From Candidatus Gastranaerophilales bacterium (GTDB lineage Bacteria > Cyanobacteriota > Vampirovibrionia > Gastranaerophilales > Gastranaerophilaceae), in the NCBI GenBank assembly GCA_947632315.1, contig CANROV010000130.1, positions 1-5,798 on the forward strand: a stretch of 5,798 nt of DNA. The letters are read 5' to 3'. Made by a program: the position numbers and the translations under genes. Below the pieces are notes generated by a model. The model was not told where the DNA came from. It worked only from the letters and a program-made list of their open reading frames with translations, and searched no databases. Position 1 is the first letter of the stretch; each line of letters starts with the position of its first letter. Below, in pieces: positions 1 to 5,798 of the stretch.

Positions 1-1139
1 CAAAAGAAGAATTAACAAAAAAAGGAATTTCGCCTGAAAATACAGAAAATTACGAACAAATCAAAAATGAAACTCTTGCTCAAATGCGTCAAATAACTGA
101 GGCTGAACACGCAAAAGTAGTTGAAGCCGGAGGTTTACACGTTATCGGAACAGAAAGACATGAATCAAGACGTATAGATAATCAATTAAGAGGCCGTGCC
201 GCAAGACAAGGCGACCCCGGCTCAACAAGGTTCTTTTTATCATTAGAGGACAGCTTAATGCGTATATTCGGCGGTCAGCAGATTATGTCTTTAATGAATA
301 CTTTAAATATTGATGAAAATATGGCTATTGAAAGCGGATTGATTACCCGCCAGATTGAAAGCAATCAAAAGAAAGTTGAAACATTCCATTTTGACGCAAG
401 AAAAAGCGTTCTTGAATATGACGATGTAATGAATTTACAGCGTGAAAAATTTTATTCTCAAAGAAATAAAGTACTCGAAGGCGGTGATGTCAGCGAGGAT
501 ATTATTTATATGATTGAAAGAGAAATTGACAGATTGTTAAAAACCTATATTGCGCCCGGCATGAATCCTGATGAATACATTAATGATGATTTAGTTTCAC
601 TTGTAAGAGAAATACATTCTGTCATTCCTCAGCTATCGAATATAGAAGTAAAAGATATACAGGGTTTAAAATTTGAAAATATATATGCAAAAATAAAAGA
701 TTTAGCCATAGAAGCATATAAAGAGCATGAAATAAAGACAGTAGAATTTTATAATAATATTGCAAAACAGTATGAACTTAATTATGAAGAACAAAAGCCA
801 TTTACCGCTAATAATGTAATGAGGGGAATGGAAAAGGATATTTTACTTAGAGTTGTTGACAACAGATGGATTGACCATTTACACAATATAGACATGTTAA
901 GAGATGGAATAGGTTTAAGGGCATACGGGCAGAAGAATCCTTTGCTTGAGTACAAAAAAGAAGCTTATGATTTATTTAATAATATGATGTATGATATTCA
1001 GAGCGAAACGGTAAAACATTTATACAGAACTAAGTTTGGAATACAAATAGTTGCTCCCGAACAGTTCCAAATGCTTGAAAATCAAGTTTTGCCCGAGCAA
1101 ACAATAATGATGGATGATAATAGAGAAGAAAATAATTAA
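1..1139 (+). CDS. secA: Preprotein translocase ATPase SecA, C-terminal part (5' end outside window)
   Basis: SecA is the cytoplasmic ATPase motor that pushes unfolded preproteins through SecYEG. The frame is open from the left edge (first full codon at base 3), so 378 C-terminal codons are present and the ATG at 84 is internal. Seen in order: the end of the second nucleotide-binding domain, with GTERHESRRID and the helicase motif VI region QLRGRAARQGDPGS (about fragment residues 50-74), followed by FFLSLEDSLMRIFG; a helical scaffold and wing region; and the two-helix-finger region with WIDHLHNIDMLRDGI and LRAYGQKNPLLEYK (about 289-317). The protein ends about 35 residues after the last conserved helix, with an acidic, Asn-rich tail. 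It has no cysteines there, so the SecB/lipid-binding zinc motif (CxC...CH) of many SecA proteins is absent. The stop overlaps the next gene's ATG by one base. Identity is very secure. Confidence 0.97.
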   Translation, partial: KEELTKKGISPENTENYEQIKNETLAQMRQITEAEHAKVVEAGGLHVIGTERHESRRIDNQLRGRAARQGDPGSTRFFLSLEDSLMRIFGGQQIMSLMNTLNIDENMAIESGLITRQIESNQKKVETFHFDARKSVLEYDDVMNLQREKFYSQRNKVLEGGDVSEDIIYMIEREIDRLLKTYIAPGMNPDEYINDDLVSLVREIHSVIPQLSNIEVKDIQGLKFENIYAKIKDLAIEAYKEHEIKTVEFYNNIAKQYELNYEEQKPFTANNVMRGMEKDILLRVVDNRWIDHLHNIDMLRDGIGLRAYGQKNPLLEYKKEAYDLFNNMMYDIQSETVKHLYRTKFGIQIVAPEQFQMLENQVLPEQTIMMDDNREENN

Positions 1140-2395
1140 TGTTATTAGTGTTAATATACAATATTTTTTTAATAATATTATCGATAATTTTCTTACCGAT
1201 AATAATACTTGCATTTATAATTCAGCCGAAATTCAGAGCAGGTTTTTTTGAAAAAATAGGATTTTACAGCAATAAAAGCACAAGCGACAAACCTATTATA
1301 TTTCATGCAGTATCCGTAGGCGAAGTAAATGCCGTTAAAGAGCTTATAAAAGAATATAAAAAAGCCAATCCCGATAAAACAATTATAGTAACTACAACAA
1401 CAAGGACAGGTCAGGCAACTGCAAAAAAAGCGTTTGAAGGTATTGCAAATAAAATAACGTATTATCCTTATGACTTTTTTTTCAGTATTTTAAGCTTTTT
1501 AAACACATTCAAGCCTGAAAAAGTTGTAATTGCCGAAACCGAAATTTGGCCTTGTTTTGTAACACTGGCAAAATTAAAAGGGATAAAGGTATATACAGTT
1601 AACGGAAGAATATCCCCGCATTCATTTGACGGATATAAAAAGTTAAAATTTTTCTTAAAAATCATACTAAACAATTATGAAAAGATTTATATGCAGACTA
1701 AAGATGACAAAGAAAGAATGATTAACATCGGTGCAAATGAAGACAAAGTTGAAGTTATGGGGAATTTAAAATTCGACATAACACAAAATATAACTTCTGA
1801 CGCAATAAACGAATACAGAAATCAATTAAAAACGGAAAAGTACAGGTTATTTATTGCGGCAAGCACACATAAAGGCGAAGACGAAATAATATTAAATGCA
1901 TATAGAGATTTAAAATCAAAATTTCAAGACTCAAAATTATTAATAGCCCCAAGACACCCTGAAAGATATGAAGAAGTGATATCATTGATAGAGAAAACAG
2001 GATACAACTGGGGAAAACGTTCAAATAATGATAATTTTGAAACCAAAGATATCATTTTACTTGATACAATGGGTGAATTGGCAAAATTATTTTCCGTCTG
2101 TCATATTGCATTTATAGGCGGAAGTTTTTCAACTACGGGAGGACACAATCCTTTAGAAGCTAATATATGGAATAAACCTGTAATTTCAGGGCCTTGCACT
2201 TTTAACTTTAAGGATGTATACAGAATTGCCGTTGAAAACAAATGTGCTGTTATAGTCAACAGTCAAGAAGAATTAAATAATGAATTAGAATCATTTTATT
2301 CTGATAATAACAAGTATAAAGAGTTTTGTGAAAATGCAAAAAGCATTTTTGAGCAGAATAAAGGGGCAATAAAGTACGTATTAGAAAGGATTTAA
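1139..2395 (+). CDS. waaA: 3-deoxy-D-manno-octulosonic acid (Kdo) transferase, GT30 family
   Basis: WaaA/KdtA transfers Kdo from CMP-Kdo to lipid IVA, the first step of LPS inner-core assembly at the inner face of the cytoplasmic membrane. The 418 residues match the usual family length. A strongly hydrophobic N-terminal anchor (about 2-28) is followed by HAVSVGEV (56-63), whose Glu62 corresponds to the catalytic base known in the family. Then come AETEIWP (132-138), NGRIS (155-159), GNLKFD (208-213), AASTHKGED (240-248), APRHPER (270-276), and the CMP-Kdo site region DTMGEL (309-314), FIGGSF (325-330), GGHNPLEA (334-341) and GP...NF (351-357). The ATG overlaps the secA stop (TAATG), suggesting translational coupling; only a weak AGAG purine stretch lies upstream. 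Whether it adds one Kdo or several cannot be read from sequence. Its presence implies an LPS-bearing outer membrane. Confidence 0.95.
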   Translation: MLLVLIYNIFLIILSIIFLPIIILAFIIQPKFRAGFFEKIGFYSNKSTSDKPIIFHAVSVGEVNAVKELIKEYKKANPDKTIIVTTTTRTGQATAKKAFEGIANKITYYPYDFFFSILSFLNTFKPEKVVIAETEIWPCFVTLAKLKGIKVYTVNGRISPHSFDGYKKLKFFLKIILNNYEKIYMQTKDDKERMINIGANEDKVEVMGNLKFDITQNITSDAINEYRNQLKTEKYRLFIAASTHKGEDEIILNAYRDLKSKFQDSKLLIAPRHPERYEEVISLIEKTGYNWGKRSNNDNFETKDIILLDTMGELAKLFSVCHIAFIGGSFSTTGGHNPLEANIWNKPVISGPCTFNFKDVYRIAVENKCAVIVNSQEELNNELESFYSDNNKYKEFCENAKSIFEQNKGAIKYVLERI

Positions 2396-2409
2396 TCTAA
2401 CCGATACGT
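2376..2409. terminator. Weak inverted repeat spanning the convergent stop codons; possible bidirectional terminator
   Basis: The arms ACGTA (2376-2380) and TACGT (2405-2409) can pair, as can TTAGA (2381-2385) and TCTAA (2396-2400), with CCGA (2401-2404) bulged and a 10-base loop. The repeat covers both stop codons of the convergent waaA and GH13 genes, which are one base apart. There is no U-run on either side and the stem is AT-rich, so an intrinsic terminator is doubtful. It is listed because it is the only candidate between these two genes. Confidence 0.2.
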
Positions 2410-4499
2410 TCAAAGAAAGCTATTCCATAAGCAGGAAGCGAAATATATTTAAAATAATCGTCAGATAATGTATGATTTAAGTATTTTCCTTCGCCCGAAT
2501 AGTTCAAATTATCTGAATTTAGAATTTCTCTCCATTGACCTTTCGGAAAGAGTATTCCGTAATTTTTATCGTATGAAACATTTGAAAAATTAGATATTGA
2601 AACAATTTCATTATAAATTTTTCTGGTATATACAGCATGAATATCAGCAGATTCATTATAAAATGTTTTTTCAATATGACCTTGAGATAATGAAATATTT
2701 CTTTCGCAAAGGATATTCAAATCTTTAACAAAGTTTTTTACACCGTCAAAAATAAACTTATATTTATCGGAAACGACAACAGAATTAAGTTTTGAATCAA
2801 GGAAAGCAGGCAGTCCCGGTTCATATCCTTTATCTTTTAAATACGGCTCAGGGCCTGTTGAAAACTTTCTAAAAAATTTAAAATAAGAAATATCAGCCGA
2901 TTCATCACCCTGAAAAATCATTTTTGGCCCGGGTATTGAATATACTTTACCAATAGCCAATTTATGCATTTGCACGGCATTTAGAAACGAATCAATAGAG
3001 AAATTACATTGTAAATTATTAGCCTTATAAAATTCAATACGTTCATTATCGGGCATATTTTCAAGTGAACCGTCCAAAAGAGCGGTTAATAATCTGTGAG
3101 CGGAATGCGCAGCAATTTTACATTTAAGAGAATGACAGCATTCGCAAACTTTATCATTCAAGTCAAGCTCATTAACCATAATCTTTGTAATGAGTCTTGT
3201 TCCGTCAATGTTCCCTATTTCATCGTGGCTCATCGGATACTTGACTCTTGATTGAGCGCTTCTGAGTGAATAATCAAGGGAAGCGATATTTTTTATTCTG
3301 CAATCCCAAGTCCCTAAAATCATGGAAGCTATTTGCTTATGGAAAGGGAAATCCCACTCCGTATCAAACCCGAGATTTGCAAGAGAAACATCATTATTTC
3401 TGATTTTATTTATAAATCTTTCGTGATGAAGCTCATTTTCTTGAATTTCATCTGTTGTAAAGGGTTTTGTAACTCTATCATCATTATCTCTGCCATCTTC
3501 GGCTATTAAAAATGCGTCAGGACAGTGATAATTTATTTCGGCAGTCATTTGTTTCATTGTAAAATCAGAACACATAAATTTGGTCATATCGACTCTAAGC
3601 CCGTCACAATGGTAATTAATAAGCCAATTCAGGGAAGCACCTATAATAAAATCACGCACATACTTACTATTATCATCTTTTTCATAATTAAACTTATAGC
3701 CAAAACAGTTATCACATTCTATATATGGGCCTGTTTTTTGAAGCTGGGCGATATCAGGGCCTAAATGATTAGGAACTACATCCATAATAACATTAAGCTC
3801 AAGTTCATGAGCAGTATTAATAAGCTCTTTTAAATCATCGGGAGAACCATAAGTATGGTTTGGAGCATATTTGTCAACTCCGTCATATCCCCAGTTAAAG
3901 GAATAAGTATTTTCTACAGGCATTATTTCTATTGCATTAAATTTAAGCTCGGCAATTTTATACAATTCATTCTTTGCAGAGCTAAATGTACCTTCTTTAG
4001 TAAAGGTTCCAATATGCATTTCATAAATTCTAAGCGATGAAACAGATGAAGTTCTGTTAATATCGGAGGCCAAACGGCTTACTCTGTTAGAATTATTATT
4101 ACACATCCAATTTGAGTCAGACCAATTAAACAACGAATGATTATACATTATCGACCATTTAAAATAAGTATCCTGATACAAAGAGCAAGGGTCTTTAACG
4201 GGAATTAATTCATTATTATAATCAATAACAAAGCGGTATCTGTCCAGATGATTAATAGTACCTTTAGGAAGAATTAACTGCCATATACCTTTTTCAACAT
4301 TATTCATATTAAATTTTTTTATAGGCTGACTTTTAACTTTAACTTCCAAAATAACATTTTTAGTTTCAGGGAAAGTAAACAAACGAAAGAAAGCGTCGCC
4401 GTCATTCAAGAAGCACGCACCCAAGTAATTATCCCATGTATCAAAATTACACGGCGAATTTTTATGATTAATATTATTAAAAGAATGTTTATTCATCAC
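2397..4499 (-). CDS. GH13 alpha-glucan enzyme, 1,4-alpha-glucan branching enzyme / malto-oligosyltrehalose trehalohydrolase-like
   Basis: A cytoplasmic GH13 (alpha-amylase superfamily) protein of 700 residues without a signal peptide. An N-terminal beta-sandwich (CBM48/E-set-like, about 22-110, with DAFFRLFTFPE and RYRFVID) precedes the catalytic barrel (about 155-600). Barrel motifs: IYEMHIGTFTKEGTF (158-172), NWGYDGVDKYAP (202-213), region I DVVPNH (240-245), region II GLRVD with nucleophile Asp304, region III IAED with acid/base Glu334, and region IV YPMSHDEIGN with stabiliser Asp426. The four conserved regions are intact, so it should be active. The C-terminal beta domain (about 610-698, with FPKGQWREILNSDNLNYSG) resembles that of branching enzymes. 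The early barrel looks like TreZ, while region IV and the C-terminus look like GlgB, so the exact reaction is open. About 55-60 extra residues with a Cys cluster follow region IV. The start is GTG at 4499 or ATG at 4496; no clear Shine-Dalgarno sequence is seen. Confidence 0.85.
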   Translation of the reverse strand: MMNKHSFNNINHKNSPCNFDTWDNYLGACFLNDGDAFFRLFTFPETKNVILEVKVKSQPIKKFNMNNVEKGIWQLILPKGTINHLDRYRFVIDYNNELIPVKDPCSLYQDTYFKWSIMYNHSLFNWSDSNWMCNNNSNRVSRLASDINRTSSVSSLRIYEMHIGTFTKEGTFSSAKNELYKIAELKFNAIEIMPVENTYSFNWGYDGVDKYAPNHTYGSPDDLKELINTAHELELNVIMDVVPNHLGPDIAQLQKTGPYIECDNCFGYKFNYEKDDNSKYVRDFIIGASLNWLINYHCDGLRVDMTKFMCSDFTMKQMTAEINYHCPDAFLIAEDGRDNDDRVTKPFTTDEIQENELHHERFINKIRNNDVSLANLGFDTEWDFPFHKQIASMILGTWDCRIKNIASLDYSLRSAQSRVKYPMSHDEIGNIDGTRLITKIMVNELDLNDKVCECCHSLKCKIAAHSAHRLLTALLDGSLENMPDNERIEFYKANNLQCNFSIDSFLNAVQMHKLAIGKVYSIPGPKMIFQGDESADISYFKFFRKFSTGPEPYLKDKGYEPGLPAFLDSKLNSVVVSDKYKFIFDGVKNFVKDLNILCERNISLSQGHIEKTFYNESADIHAVYTRKIYNEIVSISNFSNVSYDKNYGILFPKGQWREILNSDNLNYSGEGKYLNHTLSDDYFKYISLPAYGIAFFERIG

Positions 4500-4504
4500 T
4501 AAAA

Positions 4505-4535
4505 ATAGTATTCAACAATAAAAGATTTTTGTCTA
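4505..4535 (-). promoter_or_regulatory. Candidate promoter of the GH13 gene, predicted to give a leaderless mRNA
   Basis: Read on the minus strand, TACTAT (4510-4505) is a 5/6 match to the -10 box and TAGACA (4535-4530) a 5/6 match to the -35 box, with a long 19-base spacer. The -10 ends five bases before the GTG at 4499, so transcription would begin at or within a few bases of the start codon. This fits the lack of any Shine-Dalgarno purine run upstream. The -35 box overlaps the -10 of the opposing ribF promoter. This is inferred from consensus matching only. Confidence 0.4.
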
Positions 4536-4539
4536 TAAT
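4511..4539 (+). promoter_or_regulatory. Candidate promoter of ribF, perfect -10 box six bases before the ATG
   Basis: TATAAT (4534-4539) matches the sigma-70 -10 consensus exactly. A weak -35, TTCAAC (4511-4516), sits 17 bases upstream. Only six bases separate the -10 from the ribF ATG at 4546, so the expected transcription start is at or next to the A of the ATG, predicting a leaderless ribF mRNA. No Shine-Dalgarno sequence is present in the 46-base gap. The -35 directly abuts the -10 of the divergent GH13 promoter. Confidence 0.5.
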
Positions 4540-4545
4540 AACATT

Positions 4546-5499
4546 ATGAAAATATATAATGATTTAACAAATATCAAAAATTCATCATTAGGCTTAGGAT
4601 TTTTTGACGGATTACATTTAGGACACAGAGTAATATTAAAGAACGTAATACACTGTGCCAAGAAGTATAGAGGTGAATCAACAATAATACTGTTTAATGA
4701 ACATCCGCTAAAAGTACTAACGGGAGAGAATGTTCCGCAAATATTAACATTAACCGAGAAGCTTAACATATTGAAAGAGCTGGGAATAGAAAATGTTGTA
4801 ATATTAGATTTTGAAAAATATATAAATATGAAGGCAGAGGAGTATTTAAAAGAAGTATTAATAAAATATTTTTCTCCCGTTGCCATAACTACGGGGTTTA
4901 ATCATAGTTTTGGATATAAAAAGGAAGGAACACCGGACTTTTTAAGAGCAAAAAGTAAGGAATACAATTACCTATACTTTGAGGTACCGCCATTTGTTAT
5001 AGACGGAACAATAGTAAGTTGTTCAGCAATAAGAAGCAGAATACGGCTTGGCGATTTTTTGTTTGCGAATGAAATACTCGGTTACAGATATTTTATAGAA
5101 GGACAAGTTATAGAAGGTGATAAAAGAGCAAGAAGCTTAGGATTTCCTTCTGCTAATATCATTTATGATGATGAAAAAGTGCCTATTCCTTATGGGGTTT
5201 ATTATGTAAGGGTAGAATACGATTCAAAAACTTATGACGGAATATTAAATTACGGATATTCACCTACATTTAACTTTGATGGCGGAATAAAAACAGAAGT
5301 TCATATATTAGATTTTAATGAAGACATATACGGTAAGAAAATAAAAATATCATTTGTTACAAAAATCAGAAATCAAATGAAATTTGAAAACAGCGAAAAA
5401 TTAATATATCAATTAAACAGAGATAAAGCATTTGCAAACATATACAGATATTTTTTAGGCGGTAAATTTAGTATAAGCAGTAAAAAATTTCATAGTTAA
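4546..5499 (+). CDS. ribF: Bifunctional riboflavin kinase / FAD synthetase
   Basis: RibF phosphorylates riboflavin to FMN and adenylates FMN to FAD in the cytoplasm. The 317 residues are normal for the bacterial bifunctional enzyme. The N-terminal FMN adenylyltransferase domain shows GFFDGLHLGH (18-27, the HIGH-like nucleotidyltransferase motif), LFNEHPL (49-55), TTGFNHSFG (115-123, flavin site) and VSCSAIRSRI (157-166, in place of the usual VSST-IR). The C-terminal riboflavin kinase domain shows LGFPSANI (198-205, usually PTAN, with Ser replacing the Mg-ATP-contacting Thr), GYSPTF (237-242) and TEVHILDF (250-257), where Glu251 is the expected catalytic base, followed by IYGKK (261-265). The ATG at 4546 gives the normal distance to the first motif. 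It is divergent from the GH13 gene, and no other riboflavin gene or FMN riboswitch is visible nearby. Confidence 0.95.
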   Translation: MKIYNDLTNIKNSSLGLGFFDGLHLGHRVILKNVIHCAKKYRGESTIILFNEHPLKVLTGENVPQILTLTEKLNILKELGIENVVILDFEKYINMKAEEYLKEVLIKYFSPVAITTGFNHSFGYKKEGTPDFLRAKSKEYNYLYFEVPPFVIDGTIVSCSAIRSRIRLGDFLFANEILGYRYFIEGQVIEGDKRARSLGFPSANIIYDDEKVPIPYGVYYVRVEYDSKTYDGILNYGYSPTFNFDGGIKTEVHILDFNEDIYGKKIKISFVTKIRNQMKFENSEKLIYQLNRDKAFANIYRYFLGGKFSISSKKFHS

Positions 5500-5540
5500 A
5501 ATCATATTGTAAACCTAATTAACATTTATTTTCAGACATA

Positions 5541-5568
5541 TTGCAAATAAATATTTTTTTAATAGAAT
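5541..5568 (+). promoter_or_regulatory. Candidate promoter of the exported protein gene
   Basis: TTGCAA (5541-5546, 4/6 match to -35) and TAGAAT (5563-5568, 5/6 match to -10) are separated by 16 bases that include a T7 run. Transcription would start near 5575, giving a leader of about 50 bases that contains the 7-bp tandem repeat and the G10 tract before the TTG start. No strong intrinsic terminator for ribF was found between 5500 and 5540, so read-through from ribF is also possible. Confidence 0.45.
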
Positions 5569-5570
5569 TT

Positions 5571-5584
5571 AAGTGTGAAGTGTG
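5571..5584 (+). repeat. Tandem 7-bp direct repeat (AAGTGTG x2)
   Basis: Two perfect adjacent copies of AAGTGTG lie just downstream of the predicted -10 box, at the expected transcription start. Two copies are few, so chance is possible. It stands out because a G10 tract lies 27 bases further on, making two potential slippage sites in one short leader. Confidence 0.6.
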
Positions 5585-5611
5585 AATATTGTATCCTCGT
5601 CAAATTACGGC

Positions 5612-5621
5612 GGGGGGGGGG
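5612..5621 (+). repeat. Homopolymeric G10 tract in the leader of the exported protein gene
   Basis: Ten consecutive G residues occur in an otherwise AT-rich window, six bases before the TTG start at 5628. Long G/C homopolymers are classic slipped-strand sites controlling surface genes in other bacteria. Here the in-frame TAG at 5622-5624, between the tract and the TTG, means length changes cannot switch the reading frame; any effect must be on transcription, leader structure or ribosome binding. The spacing to TTG suits a Shine-Dalgarno element, and GGGGG can pair with anti-SD CCUCC through one G-U wobble. The true length may vary between cells or be misread by sequencing. Confidence 0.85.
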
Positions 5622-5627
5622 TAGGAA

Positions 5628-5798
5628 TTGAAAAGGAAGGTTAAAAAAGGCAATAATTTTAAATTCAATACAGCTTCAATAATATGTGCGATGTTAATTA
5701 CAAGTTCAAATGCATTTGCACAAAGCGTAAGTGATTACAGCAATCTCAAAGAAGAGATACAAAAAGGTGATAATAATATTGAAGTTACTTCTGATATA
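5628..5798 (+). CDS. Exported protein of unknown function, N-terminal part (3' end outside window)
   Basis: 57 codons are open to the right edge. The product begins MKRKVKKGNNFKF, a basic n-region, followed by a moderately hydrophobic stretch (about 15-26) and a good signal peptidase I site after SSNAFA (residue 31, before QS). The mature start SVSDYSNLKEEIQKGDNNIEV (about 33-53) has the style of the first strand-and-helix repeat of secreted beta-helix or autotransporter-type adhesins, but too little is visible to assign a family. TTG at 5628 is chosen because the in-frame TAG at 5622 blocks anything longer, and the next in-frame ATG (5688-5690) would lose the basic n-region. AGGA lies only one base before TTG, so the G10 tract may serve as ribosome binding site. 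It would need SecA/SecYEG for export. Confidence 0.75.
   Translation, partial: MKRKVKKGNNFKFNTASIICAMLITSSNAFAQSVSDYSNLKEEIQKGDNNIEVTSDI

Noticed and set aside
1475..1482. T8 tract inside waaA as a possible phase-variation site
   Set aside because: It encodes conserved-length Phe residues in an intact gene, and T/A runs of this length are expected in AT-rich DNA.
1020..1674. Two minus-strand open frames (64 and 68 codons) opposite secA/waaA
   Set aside because: Hydrophobic shadows of AT-rich coding sequence. The real frames carry clear SecA and WaaA motifs.
3525..4040. Two plus-strand open frames (79 and 61 codons) inside the GH13 gene
   Set aside because: Both are antisense to conserved GH13 catalytic motifs and have no recognisable product.
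4533..4886. 117-codon open frame on the minus strand
   Set aside because: It lies opposite the start of ribF, has no family motifs, and its composition is that of an antisense shadow of an AT-rich gene.
5543..5562. AT-rich palindrome AAATATTT followed by Ts as a ribF terminator
   Set aside because: The stem is very short, without G-C pairs and with almost no loop, and it overlaps the better promoter call.
5500..5627. FMN riboswitch or small RNA gene in the gap after ribF
   Set aside because: No RFN-type conserved helices or other recognisable structured RNA were seen, and the gap is downstream of ribF rather than upstream.

Overview
This is an AT-rich window (GC by eye roughly one third, not counted) from a bacterium with a Gram-negative envelope. 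The envelope evidence is a Kdo transferase (WaaA/KdtA, lipid A/LPS core synthesis) downstream of SecA, plus a signal-peptide protein at the right edge. The lineage cannot be fixed from the sequence alone. A low-GC host- or gut-associated group such as Vampirovibrionia/Gastranaerophilales or Elusimicrobiota would be compatible, but this is only a guess.

Layout, left to right: (1) the 3' part of secA (+), open at the left edge, whose stop overlaps the ATG of (2) waaA (+) in a TAATG junction; (3) a 700-residue GH13 alpha-glucan enzyme on the minus strand, converging on waaA with one base between the stop codons; (4) ribF (+), divergent from the GH13 gene across 46 bases; (5) a 128-base gap with a likely promoter, a tandem 7-bp repeat and an uninterrupted G10 tract; (6) the first 57 codons of an exported protein (+), cut by the right edge. 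The window is densely coding, and the 128-base gap is the longest non-coding stretch.

secA and waaA look co-transcribed and both serve the envelope. The GH13 gene (glycogen or malto-oligosaccharide metabolism) and ribF (FMN/FAD synthesis) are housekeeping metabolic genes that seem to share a compact pair of overlapping promoters. Both -10 boxes lie so close to the start codons that leaderless mRNAs are predicted. The most unusual signal is the G10 tract just upstream of the exported protein. Its position excludes classical frame-shift phase variation but would allow variation at the level of the leader or ribosome binding.

No RNA genes, CRISPR arrays, insertion sequences or attachment sites were seen. 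No clearly new multi-gene system is visible. The points worth following are the G-tract leader, the interlocked promoters and the Cys-rich insertion in the GH13 enzyme.
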